Assembly (NCBI RefSeq): GCF_002027555.1
Contig: NZ_MXAP01000019.1
Coordinates: 1 to 53,326, forward strand
DNA length: 53,326 bases
Origin: Moraxella equi
GTDB lineage: Bacteria > Pseudomonadota > Gammaproteobacteria > Pseudomonadales > Moraxellaceae
Reading direction: 5' to 3'
Shown here piece after piece: positions 1 to 9,058 of the stretch. Below the pieces are notes generated by a model, which was not told the origin of the DNA, did no database searches, and saw only the letters and a list, made by a program, of their open reading frames with translations. Every line of letters begins with the position of its first letter. Positions within the stretch are counted from its first letter, which is position 1. The translations under genes and the position numbers were made by a program.

Positions 1-216
1 GATACAGTTGCTACTACTGCCACATTCGTTGGTGTCTTTATCAAATTCATTTTGTAGTATTTGCATCAGTTCAATGGAAGTTTTATCGCTAATAGGAATA
101 TACATCATACCAAATCGACAAGATGGGTTATACGGTACAATGGATAAGGCGTAAGCAGATTGTACCAATAACGCACTGACGATAAAAGCACCAATAAATT
201 TTTTAGAAAATACCAT
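1..216 (-). CDS. Small secreted protein, 3' end cut by window edge
   Basis: Reading the minus strand from an ATG at 216 gives 72 codons open to the window edge, so the C-terminus is missing. Residues 1-24 look like a Sec signal peptide: lysines at 5-6, a hydrophobic core, then QSAYALS with a probable cut after AYA or AL. The visible mature part contains two or more Cys (residues 33, 65 and 71), which would suit a disulfide-bonded periplasmic or secreted protein. I do not recognise the family. The signal peptide and the start of the mature chain resemble those of the next gene (474-833), so the two may be diverged duplicates in one minus-strand unit. Function unknown. Confidence 0.6.
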   Translation of the reverse strand, partial: MVFSKKFIGAFIVSALLVQSAYALSIVPYNPSCRFGMMYIPISDKTSIELMQILQNEFDKDTNECGSSSNCI

Positions 217-473
217 TGTTTGAAATATAGAACAAAAATGATGCGTAATACGCACCTGACAATCCGATAGTGTGCTAAATATTACAATATTTTAACTTTC
301 CTAAGCCACTACAATAAATTTTCCGTCTAAATCAAATTTTTGCTACCAAAATTTGCTTGGATTGTTCTAGGTTGATCACATTATTCATGCTAATATTACC
401 AAAATAAGTATGGGGTAAAATGGTTACAAACAACCCCTCAAATCCAAATATTTGGACTAAATATAACAGCTAT

Positions 474-833
474 TTATTTTGAGCTTTCATATTCTTGACC
501 ATCAGAATCGGTTTTCTTTTGCTCATTGTTGATAGATAAAGAGTCTTTGGCATTAGGCTCATGTTTTTGGATAAATGCCAAGATATCAGGGTAGTAGGTT
601 GGTAGGGTTTTTATGATCAAAGTACTTGTTCTTTGATCATAAAATACACTGCTATACCTCATGGTAAGTCTCTCCATTTCTTCTGCTACCATTACTGTTA
701 TTGTTGGGGCATCTTGAACGCGAATATGATAGGTGTGCCTAGGTTCATAACATACTTGTGCAGATAAGGCGTGGGCGGATTGTGTAAACAATACGCAAAT
801 TGTAAAGAGAGTAATAATTTTTTTGATAGTCAT
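474..833 (-). CDS. Small secreted protein of unknown function
   Basis: About 119 residues from the ATG at 833; a GTG three codons upstream is also in frame, but the ATG has the better placed AAGTG-type ribosome site. Residues 1-23 form a clear signal peptide (IKK, hydrophobic stretch, then TQSAHALS). The mature part has a single early Cys, a stretch compatible with a small alpha/beta fold, and ends in a charged Lys/Asp/Glu-rich tail. No family is recognised. It lies upstream of the partial secreted gene at 1-216, which has the same kind of leader (QSA-x-ALS), so the two are probably paralogues. A periplasmic or extracellular location is inferred from the leader only. Confidence 0.6.
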   Translation of the reverse strand: MTIKKIITLFTICVLFTQSAHALSAQVCYEPRHTYHIRVQDAPTITVMVAEEMERLTMRYSSVFYDQRTSTLIIKTLPTYYPDILAFIQKHEPNAKDSLSINNEQKKTDSDGQEYESSK

Positions 834-895
834 AAATATCACTTCAATCCAAATGGATTTATGTGTGAATTATGAATTTTGTCATTCTATATTTA

Positions 896-930
896 ATGGG
901 CGTAAATGCTATTTAAAAATTTACGCCCAT
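896..930. terminator. Stem-loop terminator downstream of lipA
   Basis: A perfect 12-bp inverted repeat (ATGGGCGTAAAT / ATTTACGCCCAT) with an 11-base loop lies just past the 3' end of lipA. The plus-strand copy is followed by eight T. On the lipA strand the hairpin is followed only by TTAAATAT, so it may act weakly in that direction. Confidence 0.6.
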
Positions 931-957
931 TTTTTTTAATAAATTTAGATTGGTAAT

Positions 958-2022
958 TTAAAAACACCCAACCTTCTCACCCTTCTCCGCCTTTGCCAAT
1001 TTCTCTTCTGCCAAAGCCTTCGCCGAACGCACAGGCGGTGGGCAGTCTTCGCCATAGTATTGGCGGTCGGCAAAGTAGCTTGAACGCACCATGGGATTTG
1101 CCCAGATGTTAAAAAAGCCCAACTTTTTGCCGTATTCGGTATAGCGAGCGAACTCATCGGGGTGGACGTATCTGTCTACAGGGGCGTGGTTTTTGCTTGG
1201 GGCTAGGTATTGCCCGATCGTGATGATGTCCACGTCATGAGCTTTTAGGTCGTCAAGTAGGGCATAAACCTCTTCTTCGGTCTCGCCAAGCCCCACCATA
1301 AATCCACATTTGGTGGCAACATCAGGACGGCGTGCCTTGTATTCTTTTAGCAGGTTTAGGGAGTGCTGATAGTCCGAGCCGGGGCGAAATGCCTTGTATA
1401 GGCGTGGCACGGTTTCAATGTTGTGGTTAAAGACATCGGGGGCGGTTTCGGCAAGTAGATCAATGGCGATTTTTTCACGTCCACGGAAATCAGGCACGAG
1501 AATTTCAATCAAGCAGTTGGGGCTTAGGGCTTTGGATTCTTGGATAACTTCCACAAAATGCCCCGCACCGCCGTCTTTTAGGTCGTCTCTGTCCACACTT
1601 GTGATGACGGCATATTTTAGCCCAAGCCCCAAAATGGTCTCAGCGGTGTGGCGTGGCTCGTCCACATCAAGGGGATTGGGGCGACCGTGTGCCACTTCAC
1701 AAAACGGACAACGGCGTGTACAAATGTCGCCCATAATCATAAAGGTCGCCGTGCCGTCTCCAAAGCATTGGGGTAGGTTGGGGCAAGCGGCTTCTTCGCA
1801 AACGGTGTAGAGTTTTTGCTTACGCAGTGTGCCTTTGATACGCTCCACTTCGGCAGGGCTGGATAATTTGACACGAATCCAGTCGGGCTTTTTGGGGGCT
1901 TCAACGGTGGGGATGACCTTAATGGGAATGCGAGCGACTTTGTCATAGCCACGCAGTTTTTCGCCTTGGACGGCTTTTTTGGGGGCGGGCTTGGGGCTTG
2001 GGGTATAAGTTTGGACGGTCAT
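958..2022 (-). CDS. lipA: Lipoyl synthase
   Basis: Radical-SAM enzyme that inserts two sulfurs into protein-bound octanoyl groups to make lipoyl cofactor for pyruvate and 2-oxoglutarate dehydrogenases; cytosolic. The 354-residue product carries both cluster signatures: the auxiliary cluster Cys75, Cys80 and Cys86 ([12 protein letters not shown]) and the radical-SAM CxxxCxxC at Cys101, Cys105 and Cys108 (CTRRCPFC). Near the C-terminus is the RSSY motif that supplies the serine ligand of the auxiliary cluster. It is about 30 residues longer than the E. coli enzyme because of a Pro/Lys-rich N-terminus. lipB is not next to it; the gene stands alone and divergent from the AlkB-like gene. Confidence 0.96.
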   Translation of the reverse strand: MTVQTYTPSPKPAPKKAVQGEKLRGYDKVARIPIKVIPTVEAPKKPDWIRVKLSSPAEVERIKGTLRKQKLYTVCEEAACPNLPQCFGDGTATFMIMGDICTRRCPFCEVAHGRPNPLDVDEPRHTAETILGLGLKYAVITSVDRDDLKDGGAGHFVEVIQESKALSPNCLIEILVPDFRGREKIAIDLLAETAPDVFNHNIETVPRLYKAFRPGSDYQHSLNLLKEYKARRPDVATKCGFMVGLGETEEEVYALLDDLKAHDVDIITIGQYLAPSKNHAPVDRYVHPDEFARYTEYGKKLGFFNIWANPMVRSSYFADRQYYGEDCPPPVRSAKALAEEKLAKAEKGEKVGCF

Positions 2023-2394
2023 GGCTTGCCTATTTTTATAAAAATATGAGAATAAATTGGGATATTTTACCTTATTTCAAGGTAAAAAGCGATGACAAAA
2101 ATCAAGGCGTGTGGGTGCGATTGTCGCCATAAACCCTTGTCGTTGATAGGGTTTTGCCATTTTTAAAGATGGTTTGAGCGTGGCATGGGCGTGGATTGGC
2201 AATGACGGATTGATTTGTTAAAATGGGTGTAAAAGTTTGGGTGGGTTAAAGCTGTTTTTAAAAATAAAATAAGCATTTGTCAAATTATGGTATTTTAAAA
2301 TACTTGCAAATTGTAAGTCAAATCGTAAATCATATTATAAAGGTTAACACATCCTAATTTAATTATTTAAAAGTAAAATAAAAAAGGTAAGTTC
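2023..2394. other. Gene-free gap between lipA and the AlkB-like gene
   Basis: 372 bp between two divergent genes, so it should hold promoters for both. The only clear structure is a hairpin at 2065-2087 (TTTTACCTT / AAGGTAAAA, loop ATTTC) in the probable lipA leader. The last 120 bp before 2395 are very AT-rich. No open frame, repeat or RNA gene was recognised. Confidence 0.6.
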
Positions 2395-3111
2395 ATGGAT
2401 TTATTTAATGATATTTTTAACAATCAATCGCCAAATCAATTACCCATAGACCAATTAATAAAAAACGGTCAATTTATGAATACCGACTTTACCGCTTATC
2501 TGCACGATGACAGCAAAGGTGTGGTTATTGTGGTGCCATTTGGTAGATTGTATTATTCGCCATGTTACTTTGATAAAAAATTCTGTGATGATTATTTGGC
2601 TTATTTATTGGCGGATGGCAATATCAACTGGCAACAAGACACCATTTATATGTATGGTAAAACGCACCCAGTTCCCCGCCTGTCGGCATGGTATGGCGAT
2701 AAGGATTGTCCTTATGCGTATTCGGGTATTAGCCTTATGTCAAATACTTGGACGGATGAGCTACTTACCATCAATCAGGCGTTATTTAATGTTTGTAAAA
2801 GGCGATTTAATAGCGCGCTATTAAATCATTATCGCACGAGCGATGATTATATTAGCTGGCATGCCGATGATGAATCAGAGCTTGGGGCAAATCCTTTGAT
2901 AGCGTCGGTAAGTTTTGGGCAGACCAGACGATTTTTATTAAGGCTTAAAGACAATCATGCGGTAAAATTAGAATTGCCTTTATATCATGGCAGTCTGCTT
3001 GTCATGGCAGGGCAGATTCAGCACCATTGGCAACACAGCATACCCAAGCAAAAGCGAGTGCAGGGCAGTCGGGTGAATCTGACGTTTAGAAACATCAAAA
3101 TACGCCAATAG
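2395..3111 (+). CDS. AlkB-like Fe(II)/2-oxoglutarate dioxygenase
   Basis: Predicted oxidative demethylase of the ALKBH2/ALKBH3 type, which repairs alkylated bases such as 1-methyladenine and 3-methylcytosine. The 238-residue chain has the iron ligands His156 and Asp158 (WHADDES) and His214, plus the 2-oxoglutarate-binding Arg226 and catalytic Arg232 (SRVNLTFR). The 12-residue gap from the last His to the first Arg fits the ALKBH2/3 group better than E. coli AlkB. The upstream part has PVPRLSAWYG, which matches the substrate-lid region of that group. A Shine-Dalgarno-like AAGGTAAG precedes the ATG at 2395. It sits alone, with no ada-type regulator nearby. The repair role is from family knowledge. 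Confidence 0.88.
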   Translation: MDLFNDIFNNQSPNQLPIDQLIKNGQFMNTDFTAYLHDDSKGVVIVVPFGRLYYSPCYFDKKFCDDYLAYLLADGNINWQQDTIYMYGKTHPVPRLSAWYGDKDCPYAYSGISLMSNTWTDELLTINQALFNVCKRRFNSALLNHYRTSDDYISWHADDESELGANPLIASVSFGQTRRFLLRLKDNHAVKLELPLYHGSLLVMAGQIQHHWQHSIPKQKRVQGSRVNLTFRNIKIRQ

Positions 3112-3307
3112 CCCAATGCTCCACGTGTCGCCTAAGCCAAAATCACACCCAATGCCAGACCTTGACAAATGGGTGGTATTTTTTTAAAAAATGTTGGCTA
3201 TGGCAAATATTTTTTTGAAAATATGTCATTTTTCGGTTATCATACAAAGAGTAAATTTGGGCAAGATTGCCTTTAAAATCAACGTCTAGGCACTTGATAA
3301 TTATTGT

Positions 3308-3326
3308 AATAATGAAAATCATTGTC
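3308..3326 (+). promoter_or_regulatory. Fur-box-like operator upstream of acnB
   Basis: AATAATGAAAATCATTGTC matches the classical 19-bp Fur consensus GATAATGATAATCATTATC at 16 positions. The preceding bases (GATAATTATTGTAATAATG, from 3296) extend it as an overlapping array of GATAAT-like units. It lies 34-53 bases before the acnB start codon, where bound Fur would affect transcription of acnB. Site by inspection only; binding is inferred. Confidence 0.6.
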
Positions 3327-3360
3327 AAGCACTTATGACCTACTATCATGGAGAATTGCT

Positions 3361-5994
3361 ATGTCGCAAATGCTAACCGAATACAGAGCCCACGTCGCCG
3401 AGCGTGAAGCCTTAGGCGTACCCCCACAGCCATTGACCGATGCCCAAACTGCCGATTTGGTAGAACTTTTAAAAAACCCACCAGCAGGCGAAGAAGACTA
3501 CTTGGTGGACTTACTTGAAAACCGTGTGCCAGCAGGGGTTGACCAAGCTGCCTATGTCAAAGCTGCCTTTTTAAATGCCGTTGTCAAAGGCGAAGCAACC
3601 TCCCCACTAGTTAGCAAAGAGCGTGCGGTATATCTACTAGGCACGATGCTTGGTGGTTATAACGTGGCTCCACTCGTTGAACTGCTTGATAATGCCGAGC
3701 TTGGTGGATTGGCTGCCGAAGCCTTGAAAAAGACATTGTTGGTCTTTGATGCGTTCCATGACGTAGAAGAAAAAGCCAAAGCAGGTAATGCCAACGCCAA
3801 AGCGGTACTGCAGTCTTGGGCGGAAGCGGAGTGGTTTACAAATCGCCCAGAAGTCCCCACCGAGATGACCATTACTGTATTTAAGGTAACAGGCGAGACT
3901 AACACAGACGACCTATCGCCTGCCCAAGATGCGTGGAGCCGTCCTGACATTCCACTACACGCCAACGCCATGCTAAAAAATGAGCGTGATGGCATTCGCC
4001 CAGAAAAAAATGGGGAAGTTGGCCCTCTAAGCCAAATCAAAGAATTGATTGCTAAGGGCAATCCTGTTGCCTATGTGGGCGACGTTGTGGGTACAGGTTC
4101 TAGCCGTAAATCAGCGACCAACTCTGTGCTATGGTTCTTTGGTGATGACATTCCACACATTCCAAACAAGCGTGATGGCGGTGTGTGCCTAGGCGGTAAA
4201 ATCGCACCGATTTTCTTTAACACCATGGAAGACGCTGGGGCGTTGCCTGTTGAGATTGACGTTGCCGACATGAATATGGGTGATGAAGTTACCCTAAAAA
4301 TCGACCACGCCACCGCAACTGTTACTGCATTCAAAGACGGCAATCAAATTGCCGAATCCAAACTAAAAACCCCTGCGCTACTAGACGAAGTGCGTGCTGG
4401 CGGTCGTATCAACCTTATCATCGGTCGTAACTTGACAGGTAAGGCTCGTGAAGCATTGGGTCTTGAACCATCTACCTTGTTCCGCACCCCAGAGCAACCT
4501 GCCGACACAGGCAAGGGCTTCACGCTAGCTCAAAAAATGGTCGGTCGTGCGTGTGGTCTGCCAGAAGGTCAAGGCATTCGCCCTGGTACCTACTGCGAAC
4601 CTAAGATGACCACCGTGGGCAGTCAGGACACCACAGGTCCGATGACTCGTGATGAACTAAAAGACTTGGCGTGCTTAGGCTTCTCATCTGATCTTGTGAT
4701 GCAGTCGTTCTGTCATACTGCTGCATACCCTAAGCCGATTGACGTTGTTACACACCACACCTTGCCTGACTTTATCATGAACCGTGGTGGTGTATCTCTA
4801 CGCCCAGGGGATGGTGTGATTCACTCATGGCTAAACCGTATGCTACTGCCTGATACCGTAGGTACTGGTGGCGACTCGCACACCCGTTTCCCGATTGGTA
4901 TCTCATTCCCAGCAGGTTCGGGTCTTGTGGCGTTCGCTGCTGCAACTGGTGTGATGCCACTGGATATGCCTGAGTCGGTGCTTGTGAAGTTCAAAGGCAA
5001 AATGCAACCTGGTATCACTTTGCGTGATTTGGTACACGCCATTCCTTACTATGCCATTCAAGCAGGCGACTTGACTGTTGAGAAAAAGGGTAAGAAAAAT
5101 ATCTTCTCTGGTCGTATCTTGGAGATTGACTTGACCGAAATGGAAAATGACTTGACCGTTGAGCAAGCGTTTGAACTCTCTGATGCGTCTGCCGAACGCT
5201 CGGCAGCAGGTTGTGCGATTACCGTTTCAGAAGAAAAAGTTGCCGAATACCTGCGTTCTAACATCGTCATGCTAAAATGGATGATTGCCGAGGGCTATGG
5301 TGATGCTCGTACGCTTGCTCGCCGTGCTGAAAATATGCAAAAATGGCTAGACAACCCAAGTCTGCTAAAAGCCGATGCCGATGCCGAATACACCAAAGTA
5401 TATGAGATTGACCTTGCTGACATCAAAGAGCCAATCCTATGCTGTCCAAACGACCCTGATGATGCTAAGTTGCTATCAGAAGTGGCTGGCGACAAGATTG
5501 ACGAAGTGTTTATCGGTTCATGCATGACCAACATCGGGCATTTCCGTGCCGCAGGTAAATTGCTTGCCGAAGTGCCAGCAGGTAGCTTGACCACTCGTCT
5601 ATGGATTGCACCACCGACCAAAATGGACGAACGTCAGCTTATGGACGAAGGTTATTACAATACCTATGCCCAAGCAGGTGCACGTACCGAGATGCCAGGT
5701 TGCTCGCTGTGCATGGGCAACCAAGCTCGTATCGCACCAAACTCAACGGCAGTATCCACCTCTACTCGTAACTTCCCGAACCGCTTAGGTCAAGGAGCGA
5801 ACGTGTACCTAGCTTCTGCCGAGCTTGCATCAGTAGCATCTGTACTTGGTAAACTACCAACCGTTGAAGAGTACATGGCATACGCAGGTAAACTTGAATC
5901 TATGGAGGCCGAAGTGTACAACTACCTAAACTTTGACCAAATGAGTGAGTACACCGAAAAATCAGACAAAATCAGCGTGGCACAACTTGCCTAA
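3361..5994 (+). CDS. acnB: Aconitate hydratase B
   Basis: TCA-cycle enzyme interconverting citrate and isocitrate through a [4Fe-4S] cluster; it can also process 2-methylcitrate. The start at 3361 is chosen because GGAGA lies 6 bases upstream and it gives MSQMLTEYRAHVAER, the usual AcnB beginning; a TTG 13 codons upstream is also open. The 877-residue length is normal for AcnB. The order is the AcnB one: a helical N-terminal HEAT-like domain (about 1-160), the swivel domain (about 160-380), then the catalytic domains with the cluster cysteines in FIGSCMTN and PGCSLCMGN. A Fur-box-like sequence just upstream suggests iron control. Single gene, ended by a terminator shared with the convergent DedA gene. 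Confidence 0.97.
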   Translation: MSQMLTEYRAHVAEREALGVPPQPLTDAQTADLVELLKNPPAGEEDYLVDLLENRVPAGVDQAAYVKAAFLNAVVKGEATSPLVSKERAVYLLGTMLGGYNVAPLVELLDNAELGGLAAEALKKTLLVFDAFHDVEEKAKAGNANAKAVLQSWAEAEWFTNRPEVPTEMTITVFKVTGETNTDDLSPAQDAWSRPDIPLHANAMLKNERDGIRPEKNGEVGPLSQIKELIAKGNPVAYVGDVVGTGSSRKSATNSVLWFFGDDIPHIPNKRDGGVCLGGKIAPIFFNTMEDAGALPVEIDVADMNMGDEVTLKIDHATATVTAFKDGNQIAESKLKTPALLDEVRAGGRINLIIGRNLTGKAREALGLEPSTLFRTPEQPADTGKGFTLAQKMVGRACGLPEGQGIRPGTYCEPKMTTVGSQDTTGPMTRDELKDLACLGFSSDLVMQSFCHTAAYPKPIDVVTHHTLPDFIMNRGGVSLRPGDGVIHSWLNRMLLPDTVGTGGDSHTRFPIGISFPAGSGLVAFAAATGVMPLDMPESVLVKFKGKMQPGITLRDLVHAIPYYAIQAGDLTVEKKGKKNIFSGRILEIDLTEMENDLTVEQAFELSDASAERSAAGCAITVSEEKVAEYLRSNIVMLKWMIAEGYGDARTLARRAENMQKWLDNPSLLKADADAEYTKVYEIDLADIKEPILCCPNDPDDAKLLSEVAGDKIDEVFIGSCMTNIGHFRAAGKLLAEVPAGSLTTRLWIAPPTKMDERQLMDEGYYNTYAQAGARTEMPGCSLCMGNQARIAPNSTAVSTSTRNFPNRLGQGANVYLASAELASVASVLGKLPTVEEYMAYAGKLESMEAEVYNYLNFDQMSEYTEKSDKISVAQLA

Positions 5995-6012
5995 TCTGAT
6001 TTGATTAAAAAG

Positions 6013-6036
6013 ACACCGTCAAGCGATTGGCGGTGT
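6013..6036. terminator. Terminator between acnB and the DedA gene
   Basis: ACACCG and CGGTGT form a stem just after the acnB stop, followed on the plus strand by TTTTATTTTTT. The convergent DedA gene ends immediately beyond it, so it may serve both directions. Confidence 0.7.
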
Positions 6037-6037
6037 T

Positions 6038-6670
6038 TTATTTTTTGTCAATTTTTATCAAAAAAACACTTCTAATCCGCAAAAATGCCACGACCACCAA
6101 GACAAGCCCCACCACGACCGCCACGCCTTTACTAATGGGGGCGATGAACTCCGCCACTTGTTCATAGTTCGCCCCAAGTACATAGCCGGCATACGCCAAC
6201 AGGGTCGTCCAAATGGCAGAGCCTAATGTCGTCAGCACCAAAAATGGCAATATCGGCATGCGGTTCATACCCGCAGGGATGGAGATGAGCGAGCGAATGG
6301 CAGGTATCATTCGCCCAAAAAATACCACCGCCTTTCCGTGTTTGTTAAACCAAAGGGTCGCATTGGTGATGTCGGACGGCTTGATGAGTAGGTATTTGCC
6401 GTATTTTTCGGTCAGAGCGTACAGGCGTTTCTCATCAAACACCGTCCCCAGATAGTACAGTGGCAATGCTCCAAGCACCGACCCTGCTGTCCCTGCGATG
6501 ATGACGGCAATGATGTTCATGTTACCCATGGCTGACCAAAATCCCGCCATAGGCATGATAAGCTCGCTCGGTATGGGCGGAAAGACGTTTTCTAAAAACA
6601 TCATCAGCGTAACCCCTGCCAGTCCAAGCTTATCCATGATTGCCAAAATCCACGCACTCATGCTGTCCAT
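6038..6670 (-). CDS. DedA family inner-membrane protein
   Basis: A 210-residue polytopic membrane protein of the DedA/SNARE-associated superfamily (YohD/YqjA/YghB group), linked in other bacteria to membrane homeostasis, proton-motive force and undecaprenyl-phosphate or phospholipid flipping. Visible family marks are FLENVFPPIPSELIMPMAGF near the N-terminus and the GRMIPAIRSLISIPAGMNRM segment, with several hydrophobic helices between and after. The start at 6670 is preferred over the longer open frame to 6754 because a GGGGGT ribosome site precedes it and MDSMSAWI matches the family start. It is divergent from ribH and convergent with acnB. The exact substrate is unknown. Confidence 0.88.
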   Translation of the reverse strand: MDSMSAWILAIMDKLGLAGVTLMMFLENVFPPIPSELIMPMAGFWSAMGNMNIIAVIIAGTAGSVLGALPLYYLGTVFDEKRLYALTEKYGKYLLIKPSDITNATLWFNKHGKAVVFFGRMIPAIRSLISIPAGMNRMPILPFLVLTTLGSAIWTTLLAYAGYVLGANYEQVAEFIAPISKGVAVVVGLVLVVVAFLRIRSVFLIKIDKK

Positions 6671-6782
6671 GAATACCCCCCAATCTTTAAAAAAGGTCTT
6701 ATCATAACAGAAAAAATACTTTGTTGGCAAAGGTAAATTTGATATAATGGACAACCAACCCTTTATTTATGATGAGAGCCTT

Positions 6783-7277
6783 ATGACCACATTTACCGAA
6801 CAAAAAAATGCCGTAACCCACATTGACGGTGCCTTACATGACAATGCCAATCTGCGTATTGGGATTGCCGTGGGGCGGTTTAATGGCTTTTTGGTTGAAA
6901 GTTTGGTAGAAGGGGCGTTGGATGTTCTGCTACGTCATGGCGTGCTTGGCGAGAACATCACGGTAGTGCGTGTGCCGGGGGCGTTTGAGCTACCCCTGAC
7001 CGCCAAACGCATGGCGGTAACGGGCAACTATGACGCCATTGTCGTGCTTGGGGCGATTATCCGTGGAGCGACACCGCATTTTGATATCGTGGCAAGCGAG
7101 TCTGCCAAAGGCCTGTCGCACGTGGCTCTACATCACGACATTCCTGTAATTAATGGCATTTTGACCACCGAAAACATTGAGCAAACCATCGAACGAGCTG
7201 GCACCAAAGCAGGTAACAAAGGCTATGAAGCAGGCATGACCGCCATTGAAATGGTGAGCGTGTTAAAAGCTTTGTAA
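6783..7277 (+). CDS. ribH: 6,7-dimethyl-8-ribityllumazine synthase
   Basis: Penultimate step of riboflavin synthesis: condenses 5-amino-6-ribitylaminouracil with dihydroxybutanone phosphate; forms a cytosolic multimeric shell. The 164-residue product has GRFN near residue 30, the VPGAFELP substrate loop and the catalytic-His segment ([10 protein letters not shown]), all expected for RibH. The start at 6783 is chosen for its GAGAG ribosome site and near-usual length; an ATG at 6747 would add 12 residues and overlap the upstream promoter region. It is followed by nusB and thiL, the order common in gammaproteobacteria, although 165 bp with a short repeat separates it from nusB. Confidence 0.95.
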   Translation: MTTFTEQKNAVTHIDGALHDNANLRIGIAVGRFNGFLVESLVEGALDVLLRHGVLGENITVVRVPGAFELPLTAKRMAVTGNYDAIVVLGAIIRGATPHFDIVASESAKGLSHVALHHDIPVINGILTTENIEQTIERAGTKAGNKGYEAGMTAIEMVSVLKAL

Positions 7278-7329
7278 TCTCTAATAAATTTGGCATTGTT
7301 TTTTTATTAAACTTATTTTAAATTAAAAA

Positions 7330-7354
7330 TGTAGGGGCGAATTGCAATTTGCTC
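7330..7354 (+). repeat. Short GTAGGGGYGAATTGCAATTTGC repeat, copy 1
   Basis: A 25-bp unit centred on the palindrome AATTGCAATT recurs at 31742-31766 with two mismatches. Both copies lie in the gap before a gene (here nusB). Related sequences are dispersed in many bacterial genomes; origin and role are unknown. Confidence 0.6.
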
Positions 7355-7442
7355 TAAGATGGTTTATTAAAAATAAACAATGTTCATTTCCCATTTTCCC
7401 ATTAAAAGATGATTTTAATGCAGTATTATTTTAAGGCTAAAT

Positions 7443-8015
7443 ATGACCACACCCAACCCCCAAAATGACCAATTTGACATCAATGAAACTGGCTATAAAA
7501 CCAGCTATACCGCCATTCGCAAGGCTCGCCGTTTTGCCGTGCAAGGTCTTTATGAATGGCTGATGACGGATTATCGTTTTGCCAATGAAAGCCGTGATTT
7601 ATTAGGCGGTAATGAGCCATATACCATTGTCGCTCGCACACGAGCTGATAACGCCATGCACACCGTGCATTTGGGCTATTATCACGAGCTCATGCGTCAA
7701 ATTCCTGACAAAACAGGCGAGCTGATTGTGGAGATTTCTCGTTATCTTGACCGCAGTTTTGAAAAGTTAGACACCATTGAAAAGGCGATTTTGTTGATTG
7801 GGGCGTACGAGCTAAAACACAGCTTGCATATCCCTTATAAAGTGGTGCTTGATGAAGCCATGCAATTAAACACTCATTTTGGGGCAACCGATGCTCATAA
7901 ATTTATCAATGCCATTTTGGATAGATATGCCAAAGACGTGCGAGAATTGGAATATGGGCCAATAAAGCTGAGAAAAAAGCCAAAAAAGAAAGTGAATAAT
8001 AAAAAGGGCGGATAA
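7443..8015 (+). CDS. nusB: Transcription antitermination protein NusB
   Basis: RNA-binding component of the rRNA antitermination complex; works with NusE (S10) at boxA sites. The core is recognisable: [15 protein letters not shown] at the start of the helical fold, then [24 protein letters not shown] and [14 protein letters not shown]. At 190 residues it is about 50 longer than typical NusB, with an extra 25-residue N-terminus, an insert near residues 48-65 (DLLGGNEPY region) and a very basic Lys-rich tail ([16 protein letters not shown]). The tail could add RNA contacts, which is inference. It lies between ribH and thiL, its usual neighbours. Confidence 0.92.
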   Translation: MTTPNPQNDQFDINETGYKTSYTAIRKARRFAVQGLYEWLMTDYRFANESRDLLGGNEPYTIVARTRADNAMHTVHLGYYHELMRQIPDKTGELIVEISRYLDRSFEKLDTIEKAILLIGAYELKHSLHIPYKVVLDEAMQLNTHFGATDAHKFINAILDRYAKDVRELEYGPIKLRKKPKKKVNNKKGG

Positions 8016-8029
8016 TTCTGCCCTTTTTT
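8001..8029 (+). terminator. Terminator overlapping the nusB stop codon
   Basis: AAAAAGGGC and GCCCTTTTT form a 9-bp stem around GGATAATTCT, ending in a T run. The stem begins inside the last nusB codons and lies 22 bases before thiL, so transcription into thiL may be attenuated. Confidence 0.6.
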
Positions 8030-8050
8030 AAAATCATCAAATAAATAACC

Positions 8051-9028
8051 ATGTCCGAATTTTCCCTAATCTACACCCATTTTAAATATGCCACCACACG
8101 CCACCCAAGCACCATTTTGGGTATTGGTGATGATTGTGCGATAAGCCACATTCCACCAAATAGCCAGCTTGTCAGCTGTGTGGATACGCTCGTGGCAGGA
8201 CGGCATTTTGTGTTTGAGACCGACCCACACGCCATTGCCTACAAGTCGGTGGCGGTTAATCTGTCCGACCTTGCCAGCATGGGGGCAACACCGTACGCCA
8301 TTTTGGTGGGATTGTCCTTACCAAAGGCGATGGCAAACGATGATTTTTGCAAGGCATTTGCACACGGTTTGGCGGACGCTTGCAAGCCCTTTGGTGTGGA
8401 GCTGATTGGGGGTGATACCACAGGCTCGCCTATTTTGACGATTTCGGTTACGGCTTTGGGCTTTGTTCCGTCCAATCAGGCGATCACACGGCAAGGGGCA
8501 TGCGTGGGCGATGTGGTGTGTGTGAGTGGCACGGTGGGGCTTGCAAGCCTTGCCCTACATGGGATTTTGGACGATTTGAACGGAGACGGGCATGCCAACC
8601 GACCGCCAGACAGTCTGCCCCACGACTTACGCCAAGCCATGCAATACCCTGCCCCACAGGTGGCACTTGGAGGGCGACTCATCGGCTTTGCAAGTAGCAT
8701 GATTGACATCTCGGACGGCTTGGGGCAGGATTTGGGGCATATTTTGACGGCAAGTGGCGTGGGGGCAGTGATTGACCTTGATGCCATACCAAGCCATGCT
8801 CTGCTTGATGCCTTGCCCCACGCCCAAAAATGGCAACATCAAATCAATGGGGGCGATGATTATCAGTTGTGCTTTACCACACCTTCTGCTAAACTTGATT
8901 TATTTAAACAGCAAAATCCTGATATGCCGATTTATTCCATTGGGCAAATTGTGGCGGATAAAGGGTTGGTGTTTTTACACAATAAAAAAGAAGTGGGGTT
9001 ATTGGTAAAAGGGTGGGAGCATTTTTGA
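8051..9028 (+). CDS. thiL: Thiamine-monophosphate kinase
   Basis: Last step of thiamine diphosphate synthesis: phosphorylates thiamine monophosphate with ATP; cytosolic. The 325 residues match the ThiL/PurM-like fold: N-terminal GIGDDCAI with metal-binding aspartates, the DTLVAGRHF segment, VNLSDLASMGA, GGDTTGSP and the later DISDGLGQDLGHIL motif, with a C-terminal NGGDDYQLCF. The length is normal. It follows nusB by 35 bp. In related genomes pgpA comes next; here a secreted-protein gene (9059-9760) lies between. Confidence 0.95.
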   Translation: MSEFSLIYTHFKYATTRHPSTILGIGDDCAISHIPPNSQLVSCVDTLVAGRHFVFETDPHAIAYKSVAVNLSDLASMGATPYAILVGLSLPKAMANDDFCKAFAHGLADACKPFGVELIGGDTTGSPILTISVTALGFVPSNQAITRQGACVGDVVCVSGTVGLASLALHGILDDLNGDGHANRPPDSLPHDLRQAMQYPAPQVALGGRLIGFASSMIDISDGLGQDLGHILTASGVGAVIDLDAIPSHALLDALPHAQKWQHQINGGDDYQLCFTTPSAKLDLFKQQNPDMPIYSIGQIVADKGLVFLHNKKEVGLLVKGWEHF

Positions 9029-9058
9029 TGAATGCTTGCCTATCAAAAGGCGTTAATC

